Assembly (NCBI RefSeq): GCF_900090045.1
Contig: NC_041775.1
Location: forward strand, 682,001 to 746,000
Direction: 5' to 3'
Length of the DNA: 64,000 nucleotides
Source: Plasmodium malariae
Taxonomy: Eukaryota; Apicomplexa; Aconoidasida; Haemosporida; Plasmodiidae
Under the pieces are notes generated by a model. That model was not told where the DNA came from and ran no database searches. It worked only from the letters and a program-made list of their open reading frames with translations. A program made the position numbers and the translations under genes. Of this stretch, positions 52,913 to 64,000 are shown piece by piece. How positions within the stretch are numbered: position 1 is the first letter of the stretch; the number at the start of each line of letters is the position of its first letter.

Positions 52913-53115
52913 AAGAAAGAAATGGGATGAAAACGAGAAGGAAAGAAAAAGAAAAGGTAAAATTAAAAAACATAAGAAAGAAAAAAAGAGAGTTTGAGAA
53001 ACAACTATGAGCACAAATTTGGCTATCCAAAAGAGTAAAAAAACTGTACACACGGTATACATATATATATAGAATATCCACATACATATGTGTATGTACA
53101 CATGCGCACATGGCG

Positions 53116-54506
53116 TTAACAAACACAATTCGTTCTATTTTCTTCCTTTTTGCCTAACTTCAAATTTTTCGTAACAACACTCAACTCAAGCAAGGACGGG
53201 TTATTTAGAATTTGTTGTATTAATTCTTCAAAACAGTATGTTATATTTATGTCATTCTTTGCACTTGTTTCACAAAAAAGCATATTATTTTCAAAAGCGA
53301 AATTTTTCCCTTCGTCTTTTGTTACTTCATGATTGGACTTGTCAATTTTATTTGCCACTAACATTTTAATAGCATTTTTATTTGTAGAATACTTGTCTAT
53401 TTCATGTATCCATACATCTAAGTTTTCAAAGGACTCCCTAACGGTGCAATCGCTGCAAAGAGGGGAACACACCGTGTGTACATAGATATGTATGTATGCA
53501 CGTATGTATTCACGTATGTATGTATACACGTATGTATGTATGCATGTATGTATGCACGTAAGTATGCACGTAAGTATGCACGTAAGTATGCACATAAGTA
53601 TGCACGTATGTATGTGAACTCGTGCAAAATACAACTAATGGTGTACGTCTTTTTTTTTTCTTTTTCTTTTTTTTTTTTTTTGTTGTACTATACGAGAATT
53701 ATAGCATGAGCATTTCTATAGTACGCCGATGTTAATGTCCGAAACCTTTCTTGCCCTGCTGTATCCCAAATTCCAACTTTGATCGTTTTATTATCAATTT
53801 TTAAGTATTTCACTTTAAAGTCAATTCCTATAAATAAAAAAAAAAAATAAAAATACAGGTAAACAATTATTGGACATATATACAAATCATACATTGTGAA
53901 GTAACATGCCACAAAGCTAACGACATCACTATGTTTTTTGCAAAAGGAGCTATTTTTTTTTTTTTTTTTTCACTATTTTTTTTCCTTGAGTTTTTTTGCT
54001 CTCACCTATGGTAGAAAGGACTTTTTCTTCAAACTGATTATCCGAGTACCTGCATAGTATACTGCTTTTTCCTATATTATTAAAAAAAAAAAAAAAAAAA
54101 AAGCAAAAAAGCAAATAAATATGGAAATGCGTTCGCAAAAAAGCAAATAAATATGGAAATGCGTTCGCAAAAAAGCAAATAAATATGGAAATGCGTTCGC
54201 AAAAAAGCAAATAAATATGGAAATGCGTTCGCAAAAAAGCAAATAAATATGGAAATGTCGTTCGCAAAAAAGCAAATAAATATGGAAATGCGTTCGCAAA
54301 AAAGAATGGAAATGCGTTCGCAAAAAAGAAATAAATATGAAATGCGTTCGCAAAAAAGAAAATAAATATAGAAATGCGTTTACAAAATGGGCACATATAT
54401 ATTTCATATTTCATGTGTCACTCTTGGAAGTTATGCGCAGCTAATATCATCCTTGAGAATGTTTTCTGACTTTATATATTTTTATATGAATTATCATCCC
54501 ATAATT

Positions 54507-54575
<69 letters not shown>

Positions 54576-54692
54576 CGCATAAATGTATATATTATCTTTA
54601 TTACGAATCAGAAAAAATTATTACTCACCTACACTGGAATCACCCACTAATAGCAGTTTTAGCAAGTAATCATACTTATTCTTATTTTTCAT
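53116..54692 (-). CDS. RAB18: Rab18-type small GTPase
   Basis: A Rab GTPase controlling membrane traffic (ER/lipid-droplet and secretory routes in other eukaryotes). Exons are 54629-54692, 54006-54071, 53689-53827 and 53116-53452, giving 201 residues; junction phases are 1, 1 and 2. Motifs are VGDSSVGKSS (P-loop, split by intron 1), [12 protein letters not shown] (switch I, split by intron 2), [20 protein letters not shown] (switch II), ANKIDK (NKxD) and CETSAK. It ends NCVC, a CxC double-geranylgeranylation signal. The [13 protein letters not shown] block is typical of Rab18 rather than Rab1 or Rab5. P. falciparum Rab18 is, as I recall, also 201 residues and at this position. Intron 1 contains a 32-base minisatellite and intron 3 a gcacgtaagtat repeat. 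Confidence 0.95.
54108..54372. repeat. 32-bp tandem repeat, about 8 copies, in intron 1 of Rab18
   Basis: Each unit holds aaaaaagcaaataaatatgg followed by aaatgcgttcgc. The first five are near identical; later ones carry deletions that shift the frame. It begins 36 bases upstream of exon 2's acceptor, on the intron's 3' side. Confidence 0.95.
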
Positions 54693-54710
54693 TTTTTATT
54701 TTTGAAGTAC

Positions 54711-54742
<32 letters not shown>

Positions 54743-54765
54743 GGTATTATATATGGAAAAACAAT

Positions 54766-54796
<31 letters not shown>

Positions 54797-55276
54797 TTAC
54801 AAATAATACAAATGACACAAATGACACAAATGACACAAATAATACAAATAATACAAATATTTACAAAACAGGCCAATATATAATATCTTTAAATTCATGT
54901 TTGAAAAAAAAAAAAAAAAAAAAAAAGAAGGAAAGAAAGAAATAACGGAAGAACAAACGAACGAAAGAAAGAACAGAGAACTAATTAGTTAATTATCCTT
55001 TTATTATTATATTATTATTTTTTATTATGCGTTTGGTATGGCGCATCACATCGAAGTCAAAAAGCAGTTTTACGTTCGTCCTCATATTCTAAGAATTTGC
55101 TACAAGGATATTACTATATATATATACAATGTGATATATATAATAATATATGTATACAATATTACATACATGTAAACAGCACAATATGTATATTGCTTTG
55201 ATGTAACAATAAAATGCGTACTTTACGTATATATGTATAATACAATACAACACGAATATTACGTATATTTACATAT

Positions 55277-55307
<31 letters not shown>

Positions 55308-55529
55308 TTATACATATTTATATATATTTATGTATTTATATATATTTATGTATTTATATATATTTATGTATTTATATATGAATTTATAAGTATGTATGTA
55401 TGTATTTATATATATATATATATATATAAAAATATATAAATAAATATACCTAACAATTTTTAGTTTATTTTTTTTTTATATTCTTCATTTTTTTTTTTCC
55501 TGCAATTTTTGCAAGTTGCAGAAGCGCAT

Positions 55530-55655
55530 ATAAAAATGTACATATAAATATAATCATGTATAATATAACTACATATAAATATAATCATGTATAATATAAC
55601 TACATATTAATATAATCATGTATAATATAACTACATATAAATATAATCATGTATA
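55530..55655. repeat. ~32-bp tandem repeat, about 4 copies
   Basis: Units combine taaatataatcatgtataat and ataactacata; one copy has ttaata for aaata. Confidence 0.88.
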
Positions 55656-56962
55656 TAATTACATTTACATATACATGTTTAGATATATATATAAATATAT
55701 AATACAATAATATACATTCATAAATTAAATGCATACAGTAATATAAATACATATATATGCATATACTACGTACATGTACATGTATATATATATGTATATA
55801 TACTTAAAATAAATACGTACATGTGAATACTTCCATGTTTACAATGTCAAATGTACCGAGTATAGGGCATAAGGGAAAAATAAAAAATTTTAGTAATCTT
55901 TGTTGTTACATGACAATAGGGTACTATAAGTTTTGCTCTTCACTTTATATACGTACCTCTCATAATTATTACTGCATATATATGTATAATACATGACTAT
56001 TATTTTACTCCACATTTTTTACTTATTTTTTCCCCTATATTTTTATCATTTTTTCACGCCTTTTTTTTTTCGAAATATTTTGCTGTTTTTCTTTTTTATT
56101 TCTTCTTATTTTTTCTCATTTTATTTTATTATTTTTTTTTTTTTTTTATTTCACGCCGCCCAACATTTTTTATTTAGTTTATTTCTCTTCACGTTGCCTC
56201 TTATTCTTTTCTTTCGTCGCTTAACAATGCGTACATATTTTTGCTAAACAATTTCGGGGCGTATCATAACATACATTTTTGTAGTATGGAAAAAAGTACA
56301 TTCGTGTGTTTATATATCATGTTTGTATATGAATATGCGTAAATAGGCATGTATATATATATATATATATATACATATAATATGTATATATTTATACGCA
56401 CATGCTTAGGAATATATTTATAGTTATGCGCCTACCTATGCATAACATCGAACTAAAATGCTAAGTAGTAAAACAGGCACTTTAAAAAAATGAATAATGA
56501 TAAAAAGACATGCTCTAATCCTTTTTTTTTTTCTAATTTTTTAATTTTTTCCATTTTGGTATAACAAGCAAATGTATCAAATTTTTGTTCATTAAAAATG
56601 CAAAGTTATTAAATAGGAGGGGAATGGGATGAAATTATGCGGAAAAGGGAAAAAAAAAAAAAAAAAAAATGAAAGCAGAAGAAAAGAAAAGAAAAGAAAA
56701 GAAAAGAATATGAATAATAAAAAAGGAGAAAATAAACGAAACGAAACGAAACAAAAATGACGAGAAAAATATTGCTTTCCCGTCGAAGGACACATGTAAT
56801 AGTACACTCTACATGTAACACTGTTTAAGAAGCAGAAACAGTGCACATACTTGTACATAAGCAAGTATGTACGTATATGTACCGATACATGTACTATGAT
56901 CAAATTTTAAAATAAGATTTACAAAAAGAGTTTTTGTGAAGGCACTGGGGTGCTACCTGGTC

Positions 56963-57248
56963 ATGCGGATGTTTCGCTATTTGCATATGCATGTCCACTC
57001 ACGTATGCATTTATGTACACGCGTGCGTGCCTTCCTGTTCTGTAGCATCCTTCAACAGTTCAACAGTTCAACAGTTCAACATTTGGTGCAAAATGGTATC
57101 TGTACGAATATATCATTAAACAGAGGAAGAATAATTATCTTTATCCTAAACCCCTCCTTCCCCCATGCTTTAACACGTATAACTGTTTTTGACAAAAAAA
57201 AAGTTGAAAGTCATGAGGGTTAGTAACTACAAGTTAAGCAGGACATAT

Positions 57249-57297
<49 letters not shown>

Positions 57298-57414
57298 CAT
57301 GTTTACAGATACGGTAGCCCCCCTCTAAACGTATTAACAGAACGGTCCTTGCTAAATAGATCCTCACTAAGCACAGTAACTCCTGCCACTACAACTCTGT
57401 GCATATTGCGTTAA
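56963..57414 (+). CDS. candidate unannotated small gene, two exons, function unknown
   Basis: A plus-strand frame running to 57218 ends LNPSFPHALTRITVFDKKK then VESHE, before a G/GTTAGT donor (phase 1). A good pyrimidine-rich acceptor ends at 57340 (cccccctctaaacgtattaacag-type context); joining there gives ERSLLNRSSLSTVTPATTTL then CILR and a stop at 57412-57414. The block is clearly richer in G+C than its surroundings and uses varied codons. I recognise no family. The start is unknown: the ATG at 56963 opens a Met/His/Arg-rich stretch, and a further exon upstream is possible. The opposite strand also has open frames here, but I could not splice them in frame. Confidence 0.3.
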
Positions 57415-57580
57415 TAATAAAGAAATAATTTTAAGTGCTGCAGAAGTGGATTGAAAGTACACAAAAAAAAAAAAAAAAGAGAGAAAATACTCAGCAGTTA
57501 TATATAATTTGACACATTACATGTACGTACAATTGTATATTATTATCAACCCGTTCTTTCCACACGTTTTGGTAGTACTC

Positions 57581-58752
57581 CTAACGATTTTTCTTGTCTT
57601 CCCCTGTACTTATGTATATGTCGAAAAATTTTTGAAAATTTTTTCCAAGATAATTATTGTTTAAAGAACTATCGTTAATGCACTCATTTGTTATAAGTGA
57701 TAAATCAACCATTCCATTGGATTTCATATTTTTTTGTAAAATTTCTTGTTTAATGTTTTTATAACAGTTCGTAGCATCGGCTAAAGAAAGGGTAGTTGGC
57801 GGTTTTAAAAGAAGACTAGCTAATTTATATCCCAAGTAATGAAATAAGATTAAAAAAAAAAAAAAAAAAAAAGATAATTTCATCTGAATATATTCAATTA
57901 TAATCCAACTCAAACTCATAAATGGCCCACTAACTATATGCGCTCGTCTACTTGAATATAAGGATATAATTTGTGTAAATATTAAATTTATTTGAATAGG
58001 ATAAGATAAGAAATCCTTTGTAAACAAATATATATATAATAAGACATAACTTAAAAAAGAACATATACACTCATTTATGTATGTGTCCATTATAATAGAT
58101 GAATACAAATCCATATTGTTCAAAAAAAGTTTATCATAATATTTATTCCCCATGTTATGATATGGACAGGTAATTATTAACATGTTCATAAAAAACTTTC
58201 TTAAAAATCCGGGCATATGAGGATACACAAATGATGTCATAAACGATCTGTTCTTTTCAATTTTGTGCTCATGAATTAGTTCAATTATCTTTTTGCTTAA
58301 CGGAGTGTTGCTACTCCCCTTTCCCAAAGCTTTTATCACCGACAGATACAGCAATGTACCAACTATGTTGGACGCTATTGTTACTAGTGCCTCTTCTGCA
58401 AAGTAGAAAGCAAAAAATGGAGCAAAATATATGGGAAGTGGGGAAATGAATGGGAAGTGGGGAAATGAATGGGAAGTGGGAAAATGAATGGGAAGTGGGA
58501 AAATGAATGGGAAGTGGGAAAATGAATGGGAAGTGGGAAAATGAATGGGAAGTGGGAAATGAATGGGAAGTGGGGAAATGAATGGGAAGTGGGGAAATGA
58601 ATGGGAAAAAGGAAATTAACAAATGGAAAATTTCAAATTGGAAAGGGTACATAGGCGGGGTAAAAATAGCACATGGAAGAAATGCCCACTTGTTTGGGGG
58701 GGAGTTGGGCTTTTACCATATGCACGCTACTAACATACATATGAATGACTTC

Positions 58753-58785
<33 letters not shown>

Positions 58786-59256
58786 GAGCTATTTACTTCT
58801 ATTTATAAAATTAAATTTGTTCTTGAGGAGGTGGAAAAAGGGATCTCCATCATACCCCGCCGTACAGTAGCGAAACCATATGAATAGGATAATAGTATAC
58901 TTAATTGAAGCTGTGGCCATACTATTTCTGTAATCATATTCAGTCACTTTGGATAAGATATATATAAACTTATCAATGATTTCATTAAAAATAAGAATAA
59001 AAAAATAATATAAAAATGTGTTTATAATATAACCTAAGGACAAAGATATGGTGTTAAAATAACTCTTAAAAAACTCATGTTTTACATCCTTTACATCCTT
59101 TACATCCTTTACATCCTTTATATCCTTTACATTTTTTTCTTTTATTTCTTTTATTTCTTCCTTTGAACTTTTTCGACTTGCAATTTTCTGTTTTAATTTT
59201 TTTGTAATTTTTAGTGACTGCTCATATATATTGCTATCATTTTGCGTCGTGCTCAT
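57581..59256 (-). CDS. multi-pass membrane protein, conserved Plasmodium type, unknown function
   Basis: Exon 1 is 58797-59256 and exon 2 57581-58395, joined in phase 1 (AGA A/AA GAG) across a 401-base intron; the product is 424 residues. The N-terminal 60 residues are charged, with a KDV tripeptide repeat (about residues 44-58). After that come several hydrophobic segments: SLGYIINTFLYYFFILIFNE, a stretch ending IILFIWFRY, ASNIVGTLLYLSVIKAL, ICSFLSYVLLYIYLFT, and a Phe run before LILFHYLGYKLASLLL. A conserved-looking loop is TAGYDGDPFFHLLKNKF and another is TSFVYPHMPGFLRKFFMN. I do not recognise a family. It sits between Rab18 and the helicase, as an unnamed conserved gene does in P. falciparum. 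The intron contains a 19-base minisatellite. Confidence 0.75.
58436..58606. repeat. 19-bp tandem repeat (gggaagtggggaaatgaat), about 9 copies, intronic
   Basis: Units vary between gggg and ggga and one lacks a base. The array fills the middle of the membrane-protein gene's only intron. It is purine-rich on plus, so pyrimidine-rich in the transcript. Confidence 0.95.
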
Positions 59257-59339
59257 TTTTATAAAAGTATTAATTTGGGGCGTGGAAATGTGAAAACGGA
59301 AAATATGGAAGAAAAGAAAGGAAATTTCTTTTTTATTTT

Positions 59340-59595
59340 TTTCCTTTCCTTTTGTTTTATTTATCTCCTTTCCTTTTGTTTTATTTTTCTCCTTTCCTTT
59401 TGTTTTATTTTTCCTTTTCTTTGTTTATTTTTCTCCTTTCCTTTTGTTTTATTTTTCTCCTTTTCTTTTGTTTTATTTTTCTCCTTTCCTTTTGTTTTAT
59501 TTTTCTCCTTTTCTTTTGTTTTATTTTTCTCCTTTCCTTTTGTTTTATTTTCTCTTTCCTTTGTTTATTTTTCTCCTTTCCTTTCCTTTCCTTTT
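59340..59595. repeat. 23-bp T-rich tandem repeat, about 10 copies
   Basis: Each unit contains ctcctttccttttgttttat plus tttt, with ttcctt/ttcttt and shortened variants. It lies immediately upstream of the membrane-protein start, in its promoter or leader. Confidence 0.92.
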
Positions 59596-59856
59596 TTTTT
59601 TTTTTTTTTTGTTCACCCAAAAACTTTAAAATTAAAAAACGAAGCAGTAACACTCGTGCCTATTTTAATAGCTCGACGTTTTGCAGCTTCGCTTTATACC
59701 TATTTTCATTTTTATATATCTACAAGGAAAGCGATATGCATTTATTCATTATACTCTCCTTCGCACAATACTTTGAGGATCTGCATTTACATGTTTCCAC
59801 CTTACAGAAAATAAGAAAATTTAATTTGTTTTGTGTACATATATATTTAAAAGGCA

Positions 59857-59901
<45 letters not shown>

Positions 59902-60354
59902 CCCTCCCCGTTCCAGCACAAAATGCACATAAAAAAACAAAAAAGAAAAAAAAATTAAGAAAAAAATTAAAAAATTTTAAAAATAAAGTAAAACAAAGTA
60001 AAATAAAATAATCATGCTGTACCATAATGTTTACGCATACGCATCATGCATATGTTCGTGTGCATTTTCTTTTTTCTCCTAACACCTTTAAAAGAGGCAA
60101 AGCTTGCGGCAAACTAATTTCAGCTCGTACGTTATATGCACGTATGGACTAAGTACATAAGTATGCAAATACGTATGTATGCATATGTGCCATAACAACG
60201 TACATCATTTATTCGTACGTTCTTTTCATCCCTTCTCTTTCAGATAAAATAAACGAATGGTCCTTTTTTTTTTTTTTTTTTTTTTTTTTCAATGCTTCAC
60301 ATAAACGTGGTCGTTTGTTCTTACTTAATGACGAATGAATCATCAGTTAGAAAA

Positions 60355-60385
<31 letters not shown>

Positions 60386-60560
60386 AAGCTCCAATGTTGC
60401 AGTTGAGTAACAGGATTAAATGACTATAATAAACAAAATTTTTTTTTTCCATTTTTTTTTTTGAATTTATTTTAAATGTAAGGGAAGCTTTCACTTGCAA
60501 AATATTATCTCCACGTAGAAGTTGATACGACGACTGTTCTCGCCTGTACTCGTGCATAAA

Positions 60561-60592
<32 letters not shown>

Positions 60593-61217
60593 AGTACGTA
60601 TGCATGCGTAGGCACGTATGTTATGAGGAGGCGTGTACGTGGGCAGGCCCCGTTCTCTCAGCAAACATGCAATTCCATCCGTTGTTGAGAAGAAGCATGC
60701 CATAAGCACATTAAAGTATACTATTTCTATGTGACAATACGAGCGAAACTGTTCATATGAATGAATATTGTTTTTTCCGGAAATTATGGTTAAGAATAGA
60801 ACTTTTTATTTTCTCTTTATTCTCTTTCTTTTTACTCATTTTTGGAAAAAAATTTAGAACTACATTTTGCTTTGTACTTCTTCCCGTGTAGCATCTTTTA
60901 AAAATTTGAACAGTTCAATTAAATATAATAAAAACGTTAAATTCAAAGTGCAGAATGTGTATGAGCATATACAAACTCAAGTGCATATAAACATAGTATT
61001 GAACAATATAAAAGGCATAGACAATATATGTGCACACGGAAACGGCTTAATGTGCTTATGTATTTATCAACACATACACACTTATCTTGCGCTTTGAACG
61101 AGGTACTAATGTGGAAGAGAGCATGTATAAGGATACATGACTGTAGTTATATGACCGCAAAAGAAAATAAAAATAAAATTAAAAATATTAAAAAAATTAA
61201 AAAAGTTATAAATATGA

Positions 61218-61460
61218 TTAATTTATACATAGCAAAATATGATTAATTTATACATAGCAAAATATGATTAATTTATACATAGCAAAATATGATTAATTTA
61301 TACATAGCAAAATATGATTAATTTATACATAGCAAAATATGATTAATTTATACATAGCAAAATATGTTTAAATTAAACTAGCAAAATATGATTAAATTAT
61401 ACATAGCAAAATATGTTTAAATTAAACTAGCAAAATATGATTAAATTATACATAGCAGAA
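61218..61460. repeat. 25-bp tandem repeat, about 9 copies, upstream of the helicase
   Basis: The unit contains gattaatttatacatagcaa plus aatat. The first six are identical; the last three have gtttaaattaaacta or attaaattata variants. It may be in the 5' leader. Confidence 0.94.
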
Positions 61461-61508
61461 TAAATCAGGCTCATTACAACAGAATAAATCGAGCTCACTA
61501 TTGCCCAA

Positions 61509-64000
61509 ATGATCAGCTGCGCGCGCCCCATCGGGAGCTTGAACGATCTGTTTGACGAAGACGAAAAGAAGGAACAAGAAGAAAAAATATATTTCAACGA
61601 ATTGAATGTTCCTATAGAAATAATTAATCGTTTAGCAGAATTAGGTGTTATGTACCCATCTCAAATACAATCCTTAACATTGAAAAAGGCATTTAATAAA
61701 AATAATATGATCATTCAGTCTAAAAATGGTACAGGTAAGAGTTTTTCCATTTGCATAATTTTGGCTAGTCAGCTATTCTTAAAAATGAAAGAGAAAAAAA
61801 AAAAAAAAATGCACACACGTGTACAGGAAAAAGTGCCCGCAAAAATTGAAGAACAAATTCAGAAATGTAAAAATATAATGAGTGAAAAGAGTGGAGATAC
61901 ATCCGATAAACAAACGGATAGGAATTCTGTAGAGGCATATCCTAATGAAAAAAATCATTTTCATCAAAATTTCAATGTTTTTCATTTTTCTTTATGCTTC
62001 TACGGTGTGATACTTGTTCCTACGCGTGAACTATGTGTGCAACTTTATGATAATATGAATAAAATTTGTAATTATTTAATATTTGAGGAAAAGGATTCTA
62101 AGGACAATCATTCAGACAAAATAAATTGGTATAATAATAAACCCTCTACTCTTAGCAGCTCAATTGAAGGAGAACAAATGCAAATTGATATAAAAACGAA
62201 TAATGAGTTTTTTAAAATAAAGTCTATAATATTATATGGGGGAACTAACGTTTTTGAAAATATAATAAATATGTTTACATTTTTACCAAACATTATTATA
62301 TCCACACCTGGACGATTAAAACATGTTTTGAGTATATTTGCAAAATTAAGAATGCACATAAAAAATGAATATTACTCTGATAAGAATGTTAATGAATATT
62401 TCGAAATTTCTTATTTAAATATTCTGAACGTTTTACTTAAAAAATTAATTATTGATGAAATGGATGCATTACTAGAAGATCAATTCCACGAACAAATGAA
62501 AATCATTCTCAAATGTTTAATAACTCCTCGAACACAAGTCCTGTGCTACAGCTCTACTTATCTTGAGTATGCAATAAGCTCCTTTGTTAAAAATGTAGAC
62601 GCATATGATCATAGTTACCTATCCAGGATCAGTACCATCCGGGTGGAACAGCCACAGGAGATGCCTGCAAAGAATACGTATACAGAAAAGGATTACATAA
62701 CTAATGATTTCTCGAACAATGCTCACCATATAAGTGATACATGTCCAGTGTGCATCAATGATACTGAAGGAGGAGGAAGCGCCGTTCGGGGGGATCAAGA
62801 GGAGAAAATATTGCAGAAATGCGAAAAAGGGTGTGAACAAAATTGCGCAGAAAAGTATGAACAGAATTGCTTAAATACGGAGGTGCAAAACGTGTGTGCA
62901 AATTTTGCGCCTACTGGGGCTGAAAAAAAAGCTGATATTGTTATAACAGCAACTAGCGAAAAGGGAAGATATGCAAAGGATAGTCCGAAAATCCGAAAAG
63001 CAGACATATGTGAATACGACAGTAGCAACGTCATATGTGCGAGTAATGACGTAAGGAGCAAATGCATTTGTAGCCCCACACATATTGCGAAACGGAGCAA
63101 TAAAAAAATAAAAAAAAAAAAAAAAAAAAAAAAAAGAAAAATAAAAATAAAAATAACTACAATAAAATGTCGAGTGGTTTAGAAAACTTGGAAAAAATAT
63201 TGCAAGATGAAAGTATTTTAAACAAGAAGGGAGTCATTCAGTATGTTATAAGAAAGCTAATTAAGGAAAAACAAAAGATACCCATTTATGCTAAAAGAAA
63301 GAGAGAATTTGAGTTTATTCAAGCATGTACATCTGTCATTATTCACTCCAAAAGAAGAAGAGAAAAGGGTAAGAGGAAGTACACCACTGTCAAAGAAACT
63401 GAAAATAAGGAAATGACTGAGCCTTTTATGGAGAATGCTACCTCGGTAGGTATGAAAAATGTGGAAAAATCAGATGAAGGAGACAAGAGCTTACATCCAA
63501 TTGTAGACATAGAAAATGAAAAGTTTTTCCAAGTGTTTAAATCAAGTAAGGACAACCCGAGTGAACAATTAGATTCACCCGTTCTGCTGAACATAAAGCA
63601 TTGTTTTATTACAATAAATAATGAAAATTTGAATAAAAAAGAGGAATTAAAATATAAAATGAAAGTATTATTAAAAATAATTAAAGAGATAAAATTTAAT
63701 CAATGCTTTTTATTTATAAACAACACATATGAGGGTATACAAATTACAAAAATGTTAAACAAGTATAACATTTCGTCTTATTATACTAGTTCAAGAATTG
63801 AACACAATGAAAGAATTGAACTTTTCAAAAATTTTAGAAATAATCAATTAAAAATAGTTGTATGTACGGATGTAATGAGTAGAGGAATAGACAACATTGT
63901 ATGTGACTTGGTTATAAATTTCGATATTCCACAAAGTAAAGAAACGTATATTCATAGGTCAGGCAGATGTGGTAGATATGGGAAAAAAGGTCTGTGCATA
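61509..64000 (+). CDS. DEAD-box (DEMD) ATP-dependent RNA helicase, partial at window edge, frame break
   Basis: A superfamily 2 RNA helicase of DEAD-box type. Domain 1 (61509 to about 62650): Q motif (FNELNVPIEIINRL, YPSQIQ), motif I NGTGKS (about residues 73-78), Ia PTREL, Ib TPGR, motif II DEMD rather than DEAD (about 316-319) and motif III SST. A long Asn/Glu/Lys/Cys-containing spacer follows. This frame runs to a stop at 63180-63182. Domain 2 continues in another frame (open from 63104 onward): NNTYEGIQITKML, TDVMSRGIDNIVCDLVINFD and YIHRSGRCGRYGKKG (motifs IV-VI) up to the right edge. The switch must fall in 63104-63180, which is a 24-base poly-A and AAAAAT stretch, so a homopolymer length error or a real indel is likely; I found no frame-correct intron. 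The gene continues past 64000. Confidence 0.88.

Larger units (their letters stand above)
50732..53115. other. intergenic between COQ10-like gene and Rab18, with one candidate exon
   Basis: From left: an A/ATAAT low-complexity block (50768-51050), a less AT-rich block (51056-51530) with a coding-like frame described separately, poly-A (51703-51734), a 14-base minisatellite (52262-52465), nested (TA)n/atatt repeats (52690-52772) and poly-A (52880-52910). Confidence 0.55.
54693..57580. other. intergenic between Rab18 and the membrane-protein gene (both minus)
   Basis: Contents: poly-A runs (54711-54739, 54774-54796, 54905-54926), a 9-base aatgacaca repeat (54800-54860), many (TA)n segments, a tatttatgta repeat (55300-55385), a 33-base repeat (55530-55655) and T-rich sequence (56000-56200). 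A GC-richer block at 56930-57420 may contain a small gene (separate entry). Confidence 0.5.
59257..61508. promoter_or_regulatory. divergent promoter region, membrane protein / DEAD-box helicase
   Basis: The two flanking genes point away from each other. It holds a 23-base T-rich minisatellite (59340-59595), a 37-base poly-T (59862-59899), poly-T (60264-60289), poly-A (60355-60382), (TA)n (60565-60591) and a 25-base minisatellite (61218-61460) ending 50 bases before the helicase ATG. No exon accepted. Confidence 0.5.

Noticed and set aside
54108..54372. Regular 32-bp repeats resembling a CRISPR array
   Set aside because: Units are directly adjacent with no unique spacers, in a eukaryotic intron.
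57228..57420. Minus-strand frames (MHRVVVAGVTVLSEDL and RVKAWGKEGFRIK) as exons of one gene
   Set aside because: No donor/acceptor pair joins them without a stop; the plus-strand model splices cleanly.

Overview
The window is nuclear DNA of a malaria parasite (Plasmodium). It is very AT-rich, full of poly-T/poly-A, (TA)n and short tandem repeats, has small GT-AG introns with pyrimidine-T acceptors, and encodes proteins with Asn/Lys/Asp-rich insertions. Recognisable genes include plasmepsin X, a DegP protease, tyrosyl-tRNA synthetase, RPN10, proteasome alpha-6 and Rab18. From memory, the same gene order is found on P. falciparum chromosome 8 (about PF3D7_0807100 to PF3D7_0808400, here in reverse). 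Several proteins and insertions differ from falciparum, so another species (for example the malariae/ovale/vivax side) is likely; the species cannot be fixed by eye.

Layout, left to right: (1) 1.5-3.1 kb, minus: coatomer epsilon. (2) 4.3-5.9 kb, minus: p47-like SEP-UBX cofactor of p97. (3) 10.0-11.9 kb, plus: plasmepsin X. (4) 14.2-19.5 kb, minus: AP-3 delta-type adaptin in three exons. (5) 21.4-25.0 kb, minus: a 1219-residue oligopeptidase-B-like protein that seems to lack its catalytic Asp. (6) 26.5-28.3 kb, minus: tyrosyl-tRNA synthetase, three exons. (7) 29.5-31.4 kb, plus: RPN10. (8) 32.2-36.7 kb, plus: DegP/HtrA protease, five exons, first junction unresolved. (9) 39.0-44.4 kb, plus: large protein with an N-terminal Rossmann/BMT5-like start and a long low-complexity tail. 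(10) 45.9-47.5 kb, minus: proteasome alpha-6. (11) 48.7-50.7 kb, minus: five-exon COQ10-like START protein. (12) 53.1-54.7 kb, minus: Rab18. (13) 57.6-59.3 kb, minus: multi-pass membrane protein. (14) 61.5 kb to the right edge, plus: DEAD-box RNA helicase with a DEMD box, broken in frame at a poly-A tract.

The genes are housekeeping or parasite-core functions with no operon logic: membrane traffic (COPI, AP-3, Rab18), protein turnover (p97 cofactor, RPN10, alpha-6, DegP), egress/invasion (plasmepsin X), translation and RNA (TyrRS, helicase), and ubiquinone function (COQ10). Intergenic regions of 0.8-4 kb are mostly homopolymers and minisatellites. Non-coding minisatellites usually have periods not divisible by three (13, 14, 16, 19, 20, 22, 25, 32), while those inside genes have periods of 12 or 30. 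No mobile element, CRISPR array, tRNA or rRNA was recognised. I saw two possible unannotated small genes (51.06-51.46 kb minus, GRIP-like; 56.9-57.4 kb plus).
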